64,000 nt of DNA. It comes from Bacillus massilioanorexius (GTDB lineage Bacteria; Bacillota; Bacilli; Bacillales; DSM-1321). This document shows positions 27,956 to 36,299 of the stretch, piece after piece (position 1 is the stretch's first letter; every line of letters begins with the position of its first letter). The stretch covers positions 27,967 to 91,966 of the forward strand of contig NZ_CABKRX010000043.1 of assembly GCF_902374955.1 (NCBI RefSeq), given 5' to 3'. The notes below the pieces were generated by a model, which had not been told where the DNA came from, did not search any database, and saw only the letters and a list, made by a program, of their open reading frames with translations. A program made the translations under genes and the position numbers.

Positions 27956-29101
27956 CTACCGTCCCCCTAATAATGTTTTAGCAATTACTACTCGTTGAAT
28001 TTGATTTGTTCCTTCATAAATTTGAGTAATTTTTGCATCACGCATCATTCTCTCAACTGCGTATTCATGAATAAATCCGTACCCACCTAACAATTGAACA
28101 GCATCGGTCGTTACTTTCATAGCCACATCTGAAGCAAACATTTTGGCCATCGAGGATGCTTGGGTTAACTCAGCATTTTTACCAGTAGCAGTTAACTCAT
28201 TTACTTTAGAAGCAGCTCTATAAACAAGACCTCTTGCCGCCTCAATTTGAGTTGCCATATCTGCCAGCATAAATTGTACTCCTTGAAAAGAAGCGATGTT
28301 CTTTCCAAACTGCTCTCTTTCTTGAACATAGGATAAGGCTATATCAAATGCTCCTTGAGCAATCCCCAAGGCTTGAGCAGCTACGGTTGGTCGAGATTTA
28401 TCGAACGTTTTCATGGCTATTAACCAGCCATCTCCTTCTTCACCAATTCTATTTTCAACAGGAATCATGCAGTTTTCAAAATATAATTGTGCCGTGGGTG
28501 ACCCTTTAATCCCCATCTTTTTCTCTAACTTTCCAATCTGAAAACCTGGTGTATCTTTATCTACTACAAATGCTGAAATACCGTGATTTGTCTTGGCAAA
28601 CACAGAATAAACATCCGCTACTCCACCATTGCTTATAAACATCTTTTGACCATTTAATATATAGGAATTTCCATTACGCTCTGCTCGTGTATTTAAGCTT
28701 TTTACATCCGAGCCTGCCTGTGGTTCAGTTAAAGCATAAGCGGCAATTTTTTGTCCTGTTGCAAGAAGAGGTAGATACCGTTTTTTTAGTGATTCATCTC
28801 CTCCTATCATAATAGGTAAAGTTCCTAGTTCTTGAACAACTGCAACCTGCGAAGATGAGGCACAGACTCTTGCAATTTCCTCAACTATTAAACAAAAACT
28901 TAATAAATCTAGACCTGCTCCCCCATATTCTTCAGGCATATTAGCACCAATATAACCGTATTCACTTAAAAGATGTAAGACATCCATGGGATACTCTGCA
29001 TTTTCATCAATTTCCATCGCTCTTGGTTTAATTTTTTGTTGTGCGATTCGATGAATTTCTTGTTTAATTTCAGTATGCATCTTAGACAATTCGAAACTCA
29101 T
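27956..29101 (-). CDS. Acyl-CoA dehydrogenase
   Basis: An FAD enzyme of 381 residues introducing the alpha-beta double bond in an acyl-CoA, with electrons passed to ETF. It shows the family signatures YALTEPQAGSD and FGKNIASFQGVQF, and the C-terminal QIYEGTNQIQR, whose Glu363 is in the catalytic-base position of short/medium-chain members. It begins in a 4-bp ATGA overlap with the acyl-CoA ligase stop, indicating translational coupling. The chain length or branching of its substrate is not readable. It belongs to the sigma-54-headed operon. Confidence 0.93.
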   Translation of the reverse strand: MSFELSKMHTEIKQEIHRIAQQKIKPRAMEIDENAEYPMDVLHLLSEYGYIGANMPEEYGGAGLDLLSFCLIVEEIARVCASSSQVAVVQELGTLPIMIGGDESLKKRYLPLLATGQKIAAYALTEPQAGSDVKSLNTRAERNGNSYILNGQKMFISNGGVADVYSVFAKTNHGISAFVVDKDTPGFQIGKLEKKMGIKGSPTAQLYFENCMIPVENRIGEEGDGWLIAMKTFDKSRPTVAAQALGIAQGAFDIALSYVQEREQFGKNIASFQGVQFMLADMATQIEAARGLVYRAASKVNELTATGKNAELTQASSMAKMFASDVAMKVTTDAVQLLGGYGFIHEYAVERMMRDAKITQIYEGTNQIQRVVIAKTLLGGR

Positions 29102-30675
29102 ATCGCTCCCTCCTCACTCATATTGATTAGTTGTTGTACAAGAACAAACTTTTGCAGCTTACCACTAGTTGTTTTCGGAAGACTATTAACAAAATAATAT
29201 TCACGTGGACGTTTATATTTGGCTAACGCTTTACCTTCTAATAAAAATTGGTCTATTATCTCTTCAGTCAGTTGACTTCCCTCTTTATTTACTATAAAAG
29301 CAACCACTTTTTGTCCCCATTGAATATCTGGTTTTCCTATAACAGCTACCTCTAATACATCAGGATGCTCAAGTATTCGATCTTCTACTTCTCGAGGGTA
29401 TACATTTTCAGCTCCAGAATTAATCATGTAATCCATACGATCTTTAATCCATACGTAACCTTCTTCATCTTTATAGCCCATATCCCCCGTATGATACCAA
29501 CCATACGCCATTGCTTTTTCTGTTGCTTCTGGTCGATTATAATAGCATTCCATCATACAAGGTCCTTTCACTAGAATTTCACCAGTTTCTCCAACCGTGC
29601 ATTCATTATCAGGATTACTCACCCCTTCTTCAGGAACTCGTGCAATAACTAATTGATGAGTTAAAATTGTTTTACCAGCGGAACCAGCTTTCCCTAATTG
29701 TTCATCCGCATATAGTACACTCATTACAGGTCCCATCTCAGTTGTACCAAACATTTGAATAAGATCAGCATTTGTCTTTTCTTGAAAACGCTTGATTAGT
29801 ATTGGAGCCATTGAAGCGCCTCCATAGCCTAGTAACCGCAAACTATTAATGTTGTAATATTCAAAATTCTTAACATTTAATAATAGATTAACCATTGTCG
29901 GTGCAGCAAACATATGAGTCACTTTTTCTCCCTCAATTGTTTCCATAACTTGTTCAGCCTCAAAATGATGTAAGATAATATTGGTTGCTCCAACCATAAC
30001 TCTCGGTAAAAAGGAAGTATGGAGCTCTGCCGTATGATTTAAAGGTGCCACGGAAAGTCCTATATCATCTTTACTTAGCTTCATACACTCAATCATAAGA
30101 AAATTATGATGAACCATGTCTCGATGCTTATGGAGAACTCCTTTTGGACTTCCAGTTGTACCGCTTGTATACATCATAATATATCGATCATTTTCGGAGA
30201 CTGACACATCAGGCTTTACATCATCTCCATCATTCATTAATTGATAAAAATCAAGGTCTTGTTCGCTACCATTTGGATCTGTGTACACATAATTTAAAAC
30301 ATTCAATCCAAGCTCTTTTGCGTCATCTACAATAGATCTTACCTCTTTTTCAAATAACAGAACTTTCGAGTTAGCATCATTTACGATAAATTGTAACTCA
30401 CTCGCAGTGAGACGGTAGTTGATTGGATTGAAAATAGCTCCTATCTTTGCCGAAGCAAACAATGCTATTACAAATTCACTGGTATTATAAAGAAATGTAG
30501 AAACAACATCTCCCTTTTTCACACCTAATGCAACGAGGGAATTCGCAAACCGATTCACGTTCTCATTCAGTGCTTCAAATGAATATTTTTGATTTTTTTC
30601 TCGATAAATCAACGCCGTTTTGCTTGGATAATTATGTGCAGACCATTCTAATAATTCTCCAATGGTAGTACTCAT
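29098..30675 (-). CDS. AMP-dependent acyl-CoA synthetase/ligase
   Basis: An ANL-superfamily adenylating enzyme of 525 residues, activating a carboxylic acid to its CoA thioester through an acyl-AMP. Motifs are the P-loop MYTSGTTGSPKGVLHK, MFGTTEMGPV (A5), WYHTGDMGYKDEEGYVWI (A7 region) and the catalytic lysine segment PKTTSGKLQKF near the C-terminus. The acid specificity is unknown; medium-chain, branched or aromatic acids are all possible. It starts at ATG with GGGAGG upstream and overlaps the acyl-CoA dehydrogenase by 4 bp. It is the entry enzyme of the pathway encoded here. Confidence 0.92.
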   Translation of the reverse strand: MSTTIGELLEWSAHNYPSKTALIYREKNQKYSFEALNENVNRFANSLVALGVKKGDVVSTFLYNTSEFVIALFASAKIGAIFNPINYRLTASELQFIVNDANSKVLLFEKEVRSIVDDAKELGLNVLNYVYTDPNGSEQDLDFYQLMNDGDDVKPDVSVSENDRYIMMYTSGTTGSPKGVLHKHRDMVHHNFLMIECMKLSKDDIGLSVAPLNHTAELHTSFLPRVMVGATNIILHHFEAEQVMETIEGEKVTHMFAAPTMVNLLLNVKNFEYYNINSLRLLGYGGASMAPILIKRFQEKTNADLIQMFGTTEMGPVMSVLYADEQLGKAGSAGKTILTHQLVIARVPEEGVSNPDNECTVGETGEILVKGPCMMECYYNRPEATEKAMAYGWYHTGDMGYKDEEGYVWIKDRMDYMINSGAENVYPREVEDRILEHPDVLEVAVIGKPDIQWGQKVVAFIVNKEGSQLTEEIIDQFLLEGKALAKYKRPREYYFVNSLPKTTSGKLQKFVLVQQLINMSEEGAI

Positions 30676-30703
30676 CTTTTTTCCTCCCTTTTAACATCTC
30701 TCA

Positions 30704-30742
30704 TGCAAAGGCGACTATGACTACTAACATGTCGCCCCTTTA
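30704..30742. repeat. Inverted repeat between the 3-hydroxyacyl-CoA dehydrogenase and ligase genes
   Basis: AAAGGCGAC and GTCGCCCCTTT form an imperfect dyad with a 15-nt loop in the 100-bp gap inside the operon. With no clear U-run it could be an attenuator or an mRNA processing or stability element. Confidence 0.35.
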
Positions 30743-30775
30743 CTATTCATAATCCAGAAAAAATATTTTTCTTAC

Positions 30776-31618
30776 TTAATAGCTATAAAACCCTTTACCT
30801 GTTTTCCTTCCTAAATGTCCTGCTCTCACTAATTTTCTTAATAAAGGAGCTGATCTATATTTCGAATCTTGTGTATCTTCATAAAGTGAATCTTGCACTA
30901 ATAAAAGTGTATCTAATCCAATTAAATCAGCTAATGCAAGTGGACCTATCGGATGGTTTGCACCTAGCCTCATACCTTGGTCGATATCCTCCGCACTAGC
31001 AACTCCTTCTTGTAAAACAAATATGGCTTCATTAATCATTGGAACTAAAATACGATTAACTGCAAATAAAGGAGACTCTTTTACATCAATCGCTGTTTTC
31101 CCTAAAGACTCCACTAAGGCTTTAGAAAGCTGATACGTTTTTTCTGATGTATCATAACCACGAATCAATTCCACGAGTTTCATTACAGGTACAGGATTAA
31201 AGAAATGAAACCCCATTACTCTCTCTGGCTTTGTTGTGACACTTGCTATTTCTGTAATACTTAAACCAGACGTATTACTAACGATAATCGCATGGTCTTT
31301 AACAATTTCATCAATAATTCTAAATACTTCTTTCTTACTTTCTATATCTTCAATAATAGCTTCAATCACACAATCTGCGTTTATAAGACTTTGCCATTGT
31401 GTTGATGTAGTAAGCCTGGATTGATAGCCATTTTTTTCAGCTTCTGTAATCTTTCCTTTTGCTATTGCCTTATCCCAATTTTTATCCATCTGGTTTAAAC
31501 CACGTGTAAAATATGTTTCTTCTTTTTCAATTGCAATGACTTCATAACCTGCTTCTAAGCAAACTTGTGCAATACCAGACCCCATTGTTCCAAATCCTAT
31601 AATACCGATTTTCTTCAT
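30776..31618 (-). CDS. 3-hydroxybutyryl-CoA / 3-hydroxyacyl-CoA dehydrogenase
   Basis: A 280-residue NAD-dependent dehydrogenase oxidising 3-hydroxyacyl-CoA to 3-ketoacyl-CoA. The N-terminal Rossmann motif is IGFGTMGSGIAQVCLEAG. The central HFFNPVPVMKLVELIRG carries the catalytic His, and the C-terminal helical domain includes NRILVPMINEAIFVLQEGVA and GLDTLL. It is the separate single-domain form (Hbd type), not the FadB fusion. The start is ATG, with GGGAGG 9 nt upstream. It is the second gene of the operon; the 212-bp gap to the enoyl-CoA hydratase upstream has no visible promoter or strong terminator. Confidence 0.93.
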   Translation of the reverse strand: MKKIGIIGFGTMGSGIAQVCLEAGYEVIAIEKEETYFTRGLNQMDKNWDKAIAKGKITEAEKNGYQSRLTTSTQWQSLINADCVIEAIIEDIESKKEVFRIIDEIVKDHAIIVSNTSGLSITEIASVTTKPERVMGFHFFNPVPVMKLVELIRGYDTSEKTYQLSKALVESLGKTAIDVKESPLFAVNRILVPMINEAIFVLQEGVASAEDIDQGMRLGANHPIGPLALADLIGLDTLLLVQDSLYEDTQDSKYRSAPLLRKLVRAGHLGRKTGKGFYSY

Positions 31619-31830
31619 TTAATTTCTTCCTCCCGTTGATATAAAGTGCTAAACCAACTGACAAGCAGGGCCAACATAAAAAGCACACTTGAACCGTCAT
31701 TGTAAATGTATACCTCCAGCCAATATATGGCTTCTATCAGGTAAGGTATATGACGACCTTGATTGAGCGATTTAGCTAAAGACTATTAATCTAGCAATAA
31801 ACATAGACTTTTTTCGATTAACATAAAACT

Positions 31831-32595
31831 TTATCTTCCTTTAAACACTGGTGTTCTTTTTTGTAAAAAAGCTCTTACTCCCTCATCCTTATCGAATGTT
31901 GCACAAAGATCTCCAAAACATTGAGCTTCATACTTTAACCCATCAGAAAGAGATACTTCAATTCCTTCATAAACAGCTTTTTTTGCTTTTTGAATCGCTA
32001 TTGGGCCCCTTGAACTAATAATCTTAGCTAACTCTAATGCTTTGCTATAGGAATCTATTTCTGTAACTTCTTCTACTAATCCAATTTGATAAGCTTCTTC
32101 AGCGGACAATGTTTCTCCAGTTAAAATCATCTTCAATGCTTTTCCTGTTCCTATTAATCTAGGAAGACGCTGTGTACCACCATACCCCGGAATTATGCCT
32201 AACTTCACCTCAGGTAACCCAAATGTAGATTTAGCTGTTGCAATTCTAATATCACATGCAAGCGCTAGCTCTAGTCCACCTCCTAAAGTAAAGCCATCGA
32301 TTGCAGCAATCACTGGCTGTTTAAGGTTTTCAATGGCATTAAAGATTGATTGTCCTCTAAGGCATAATTCTTCCCCTGTTTCAGGAGTTAAACCAGGAAA
32401 TTCTTTAATATCTGCTCCGGCAACAAACGCTTTTACACCTGCTCCTTTAATAATGACCACATGTATCTCTTCCGAAATCTCCTCTACTATTAGCTGTAAT
32501 TGATTCAATACTTCTTGATTTAATGCATTAACAGGTGGTGAATCAATCGTTATTACCGCAATATTATGTACTTGCTCATAAGCAACCTTTGACAT
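31831..32595 (-). CDS. Enoyl-CoA hydratase
   Basis: A crotonase-fold enzyme of 254 residues, hydrating trans-2-enoyl-CoA. The oxyanion hole segments are KAFVAGADIKEF and DGFTLGGGLELALACD. Both catalytic glutamates are present (in GGGLELAL and LPEVKLGIIPGYGG), so full hydratase activity is expected. It ends in the usual FLQKRTPVFKGR. The ATG has GTGAGATGAG upstream. It is the first gene of the long minus-strand operon and lies about 40 bp downstream of a consensus sigma-54 promoter. Confidence 0.93.
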   Translation of the reverse strand: MSKVAYEQVHNIAVITIDSPPVNALNQEVLNQLQLIVEEISEEIHVVIIKGAGVKAFVAGADIKEFPGLTPETGEELCLRGQSIFNAIENLKQPVIAAIDGFTLGGGLELALACDIRIATAKSTFGLPEVKLGIIPGYGGTQRLPRLIGTGKALKMILTGETLSAEEAYQIGLVEEVTEIDSYSKALELAKIISSRGPIAIQKAKKAVYEGIEVSLSDGLKYEAQCFGDLCATFDKDEGVRAFLQKRTPVFKGR

Positions 32596-32635
32596 ACACT
32601 CATCTCACTTTCTATTATCGATAACTTTATAATTT

Positions 32636-32651
32636 GCAATTTTTGTGCCAA
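32636..32651 (-). promoter_or_regulatory. Sigma-54 (-24/-12) promoter of the catabolic operon
   Basis: The minus strand reads TTGGCACAAAAATTGC (32651-32636), an exact match to TTGGCAC-N5-TTGC, with GG and GC at the required 12-bp spacing. The expected start is near 32625, 30 nt before the enoyl-CoA hydratase ATG. A sigma-54 activator gene lies 2 kb upstream. Confidence 0.9.
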
Positions 32652-32699
32652 AATTTAACATGACATTAAGTAAGATTTACATACATGAATAAGTCAAAA

Positions 32700-32758
32700 G
32701 TATTTCCAAAAGAAATGATTATGTATAAAAAAGAAACAATTGTTTCTTTTGGAAATAC
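32700..32758. promoter_or_regulatory. Nested dyads upstream of the sigma-54 promoter (candidate enhancer site)
   Basis: GTATTTCCAAAAGAAA (32700-32715) and its perfect complement TTTCTTTTGGAAATAC (32743-32758) flank a 27-nt loop. Within it, 32729-32750 is a perfect 22-bp palindrome centred on AACAATTGTT. The two structures share one arm. The palindrome centre is about 90 bp upstream of the -24 element, a typical enhancer distance for sigma-54 activators. It also lies in the leader or promoter region of the divergent P-loop gene. Confidence 0.65.
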
Positions 32759-32842
32759 ATGTGGATTGTGAGTTACTTTCTAATTGATAATTTATTTCTG
32801 AAATTATATAATTTTCAAAAAGGGAGAATAGGGTGTTTGCGT

Positions 32843-33646
32843 ATGGAGATCTTTTCTTTAAGTGGACCAAGTGGAACTGGAAAAAGTACATGTGCACTCA
32901 CATTTGCTCATCAAAAAAAAATACCTGCCATCATTGATGACGGGTTGTTAATTATTAATGGATATAGAATAGCTGGTACATCAGCTAAGTATGAAAAAAA
33001 CTCACTTTCAGCAGTAAAAAGAGCTATATTTTTTGATGATACTCATGCTAAGGAAGTCATGAATGCACTAAAAATATTTTTCACAACGAAAATACTCATT
33101 ATCGGTACATCTGATAAAATGACTAAAGCAATCGCCGAGCGACTACAATTAGGAACGATTAATTATTTTTTTCATATCGAGGATATTCGCTCATTAAGTG
33201 AAATAAAAATGGCACAATACGTTAGAAAAACAGAAGGCAAGCATATAATTCCCGTTCCATATAAACAAGTAGAACAAAACTTTTTTAAAAAACTCATACA
33301 AAAAGGAATGGAAATCTTTTCGAAAAAAGAAAGAATTGGTGAGACAACGATTGTTCATCCAGACTTTCATCGTAACTCGATTTATATTGATAAAAAAGTA
33401 TTTAAAGATATTATTGATTTTACTTGTATACAGAACAAGTATGTAAACTCTTGTGATAATATTCAGGTTCACATTGATAGTTATCCGAAAGTAAGCCTTA
33501 ATGTAGAAATTTTCTCTCCTTCTTCATTTAATATATTTGAAAAAATGAAAGAGCTCCAAAATGAAATTCAACAAAATTTTCTATTACATTTAAATATTGA
33601 TTTAATTTCTATTGATATTCGTGTTACATCCACTGTAAAAATGTAA
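32843..33646 (+). CDS. P-loop ATPase with C-terminal Asp23-like domain
   Basis: About 267 residues. The N-terminus is a P-loop NTPase: MEIFSLSGPSGTGKST with the Walker A at residues 7-15, followed by IPAIIDDGLLII, which resembles kinase or ABC-type folds without an ABC signature. The C-terminal 100 residues (IYIDKKVFKDIIDF ... VHIDSYPKVSLNVEIF ... SIDIRV) resemble the Asp23/Gls24 (YloU/YqhY) domain in spacing and hydrophobic pattern. No function is established. The ATG at 32843 has AGGGTG 7 nt upstream; the open frame extends to 32759 without a better site. It is divergent from the catabolic operon, so shared regulation is possible. It ends at a strong terminator. Confidence 0.7.
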   Translation: MEIFSLSGPSGTGKSTCALTFAHQKKIPAIIDDGLLIINGYRIAGTSAKYEKNSLSAVKRAIFFDDTHAKEVMNALKIFFTTKILIIGTSDKMTKAIAERLQLGTINYFFHIEDIRSLSEIKMAQYVRKTEGKHIIPVPYKQVEQNFFKKLIQKGMEIFSKKERIGETTIVHPDFHRNSIYIDKKVFKDIIDFTCIQNKYVNSCDNIQVHIDSYPKVSLNVEIFSPSSFNIFEKMKELQNEIQQNFLLHLNIDLISIDIRVTSTVKM

Positions 33647-33655
33647 GAAGTCAAA

Positions 33656-33699
33656 ATGAGGCGTCCAAAAGTGATTTACTATCACTTTGGACGCCTCAT
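33656..33699. terminator. Bidirectional terminator P-loop gene / crotonase gene
   Basis: ATGAGGCGTCCAAAAGTGAT pairs with ATCACTTTGGACGCCTCAT, with one bulged base and a 5-nt loop. It separates convergent genes and is a member of the AAAAGTGAT hairpin family. Confidence 0.85.
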
Positions 33700-33753
33700 T
33701 CATATTACAAAATTTTTTGAACTTTTCAGTCAACCTCTAATAAACTAGCTAGA

Positions 33754-34557
33754 TTACTTTTGAGGCGTTCTTCTAATAAATCGTGGTGGACGTTTTTCAA
33801 CAAACGCAGCTACACCTTCTGGAAAATCATTATGATCTACAAAAGGCGTTGATCCTTTCCAAAGATCTGGAACACTATCTAGACACTGTTGTACAGATTG
33901 TTTAATCGCTAATAGGGAAGCAGGTGATTGAGAAGCCACCAAATTTCCCATTCTGATAGCATATCGATCTAAATCCTTTTCTTTGATTAAATAATTTAGC
34001 ATACCTACTCTGTGAGCCTCATCTGCTTTAAGAACTCTACCTGTATATACTAAATCTTTCGCTAAGCTTGGACCAATCAAATTAACGAGTCGTTGAGCAA
34101 ATTTATTATTTAGTGTAATACCTAATTTTCCAACTGGAATACCTAATTTGGCTTTCTCTGATCCAATTCGTATATCACATGCTAACGCGAGTTCAAGTCC
34201 TGCACCCATAGCCGGTCCATTAATCACTCCTATTGTAGGAATTGGCAGATGTTCAAATGTAGAAATTGTTTTCTCCATCAGAACAAACGCATTTTCTGCC
34301 TCTTCAAGCGACATTTGATGAAATTCCTTAATATCAGATCCTGCAGTAAATTGTTCTCCTACTCCCCTTAAAAGTAAAACCTTATTTTTGGGATTATCCA
34401 AAACCTTTAAAGCAATGTCTGATAATTGATTCCACATATTTGCTGTTAGGGCATTACGCAAATGGGGACGATGAATCGTAATAATAGCTAATCCAGCTGT
34501 TTCTTGTAATACAATTTTGGCTTGTTCATTTTCCATTCTTTTTATGTTTACTTGCAT
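33754..34557 (-). CDS. Crotonase-family protein (enoyl-CoA hydratase/isomerase)
   Basis: A crotonase-fold protein of 267 residues, with oxyanion segments EQFTAGSDIKEF and GPAMGAGLELALACD. The first catalytic Glu position is kept (GAGLELAL), but the second is not: the usual LPEV..LG..PG.GGTQRL is IPVGKLGITLNNKFAQRL here. A plain hydratase reaction is therefore doubtful, and isomerase, decarboxylase, hydrolase or lyase activity is more likely. It resembles carnitinyl-CoA dehydratase or isomerase-like members only in general. The ATG at 34557 has GAGGAGG 9 nt upstream. It is transcribed from its own sigma-54-type promoter as a single gene. Confidence 0.85.
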   Translation of the reverse strand: MQVNIKRMENEQAKIVLQETAGLAIITIHRPHLRNALTANMWNQLSDIALKVLDNPKNKVLLLRGVGEQFTAGSDIKEFHQMSLEEAENAFVLMEKTISTFEHLPIPTIGVINGPAMGAGLELALACDIRIGSEKAKLGIPVGKLGITLNNKFAQRLVNLIGPSLAKDLVYTGRVLKADEAHRVGMLNYLIKEKDLDRYAIRMGNLVASQSPASLLAIKQSVQQCLDSVPDLWKGSTPFVDHNDFPEGVAAFVEKRPPRFIRRTPQK

Positions 34558-34623
34558 ATCTGTCGGCCTCCTCAAATTTACGATCTTTTTATGACTGTTA
34601 AACGCACTTACATTTATATTAAT

Positions 34624-34638
34624 GCAAGTTACGTGCCG
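34624..34638 (-). promoter_or_regulatory. Sigma-54 (-24/-12) promoter of the second crotonase gene
   Basis: The minus strand reads CGGCACGTAACTTGC (34638-34624), one mismatch from TGGCAC-N5-TTGC, followed by AT. GG and GC are correctly spaced. It sits 67 nt upstream of the ATG at 34557 and directly follows the activator gene. Confidence 0.82.
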
Positions 34639-34708
34639 TATAATGTAAACCTTCCCAAATAACTTTCAGTATTTATTAAATATTTAGAAAACTTTATAAC
34701 CACTACTT

Positions 34709-36079
34709 TTATTGAATATTGTATTTTTTTAATTTAGAATAAAAGGACTTTCTGCTAATACCAAGCTGTTGTATCGCTTCAGATTTTGTTTTACATTTTG
34801 TCAAAACCTTCTCGATATGATTTTTTTCGATTACTTCTAGTATATCAGTTAAGTTGTTAGAAGTATCTATTGAAGGATAATATAATTCATTTATAGGTTC
34901 CACCTGTTCAAAATATTTTTGATTGTCTAAGAATCTTTCTGGGAGATCCGAAACCTCAATATACCCTTTGTTACAAACCGCCACCATTCTCTCTATCGTG
35001 TTCACCAATTCTCTTACATTTCCAGGCCAATCATGCATCCTCATTTTATTAAAAACACTTTCTAATATAGTGACTCGCTTATTATATTTATTACAAACAT
35101 CTTCTAGAATTATTTGTGTTAAATATTCTAGGTCTGCTTTTCTATTTCGCAAAGCTGGTATATGAATTGGAACTACATTTATTCTATAATATAAATCTTC
35201 CCGAAACTCACCTTTTTGAATCATCTCTTCTAGATTGCGATGCGTAGCACATATAATACGTACATCTAAAGGGTAAAATATTGTCCCACCTATTTTTTGA
35301 AATTGCCTTTCTTGAATGACTCTTAATAGCTTAGATTGATTACTAAATGACATTTCACCAATCTCATCTAGCAACAAAGTTCCACCATTTGCCATTTCTA
35401 AAAGCCCTTTTTTCCCACCTTTTCTAGAACCCGTAAATGATCCTTCTTCGTATCCAAACATCTCACTTTCAAACAGCGAATCTGGAACAGATGCAATATT
35501 AATTGGAATAAAAGGAGAATTATTACGATTACTCGCTTCATGTATAGCTTTGGCAAAGACTTCTTTTCCCGTCCCACTCTCTCCGCGTAACAGAATGGTA
35601 GCATCCGTACTGGCAATTTGTTTAGATAATAAAACAGCTTTTTGCATCTCTATCGATTCGCTTTCTAATTTAAAGAAGTTTCTTCTATCTAGTTGCTTCT
35701 TTAAATCCTTTAAGTCCCTCTCATACTTCGCTATTTCTTCTTGCAAATGTGTAACCTCAGAAATGTCTTTCATAATGGTTACAACACCAATCATCTTACC
35801 ATTTTCAATCAATGGTGAAATATTTGCACAAACATCTTGTTTTAGAGAATGTACATAGCTGCAATCATTAATTCTTGGGATACCATCTTTTAGTACTGTC
35901 AATATTCTGGAATTCGCTTCGATATCGGATAATTTTCTACCAATAATTTTTTTTGCTGGCACATTAAAATTTGAGGAGTATGCTTTATTGATATAAACAA
36001 TTGTGCCATCATTTATAATTACTATGACTGCATCATGAAGAGACTCGAGAATAGATAACAAATGATTTTCCAATCTCAT
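34709..36079 (-). CDS. PAS-domain sigma-54-dependent transcriptional activator
   Basis: A bacterial enhancer-binding protein of 456 residues. It has an N-terminal PAS sensor (about 10-120), a short coiled-coil linker, and an AAA+ domain (about 150-380) with Walker A GESGTGKE, Walker B GGTLLLDEIGEM and RIICATHRNLEEM. A Fis-type helix-turn-helix (TKSEAIQQLGISRKSFYSKL) ends it. The sigma-54 contact loop reads GSFTGS instead of the usual GAFTGA. There is no receiver domain, so it is probably ligand- or redox-sensed through PAS. The ATG at 36079 has AAAGGAGAG 10 nt upstream. It most likely drives the two sigma-54 promoters in the neighbouring cluster. Confidence 0.93.
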   Translation of the reverse strand: MRLENHLLSILESLHDAVIVIINDGTIVYINKAYSSNFNVPAKKIIGRKLSDIEANSRILTVLKDGIPRINDCSYVHSLKQDVCANISPLIENGKMIGVVTIMKDISEVTHLQEEIAKYERDLKDLKKQLDRRNFFKLESESIEMQKAVLLSKQIASTDATILLRGESGTGKEVFAKAIHEASNRNNSPFIPINIASVPDSLFESEMFGYEEGSFTGSRKGGKKGLLEMANGGTLLLDEIGEMSFSNQSKLLRVIQERQFQKIGGTIFYPLDVRIICATHRNLEEMIQKGEFREDLYYRINVVPIHIPALRNRKADLEYLTQIILEDVCNKYNKRVTILESVFNKMRMHDWPGNVRELVNTIERMVAVCNKGYIEVSDLPERFLDNQKYFEQVEPINELYYPSIDTSNNLTDILEVIEKNHIEKVLTKCKTKSEAIQQLGISRKSFYSKLKKYNIQ

Positions 36080-36219
36080 ATTTATAGAACTCTCCTTTAC
36101 AAATCCATTCATAAATTTGCTTTTGATATATCAAAACAGAACGGGACGTTAGTAAAAACGCGAAAGTACATATGCTGTAAAAAATACAAATTCATCTATC
36201 TTGTCTTCTAATATAACAG

Positions 36220-36252
36220 ACAAGCCGTCTTGAAGGATTCTAGACGACTTGT
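36220..36252 (-). terminator. Hairpin between the hydroxyacyl-CoA hydrolase-like gene and the activator
   Basis: ACAAGCCGTCT pairs with AGACGACTTGT with one mismatch and an 11-nt loop. The minus strand continues with a short U-containing tract, so it is a probable terminator of the gene at 36300. Confidence 0.6.
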
Positions 36253-36299
36253 TTAAATAACATAGACATTAGAACTATTAAAGATGAAAGGTCATCGTT

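Noticed and set aside
32759..32842. 5' extension of the P-loop gene
   Set aside because: The extension has no ribosome site, overlaps the right arm boundary of the dyad region and reads as AT-rich non-coding sequence. The ATG at 32843 places the P-loop at the N-terminus with good spacing.
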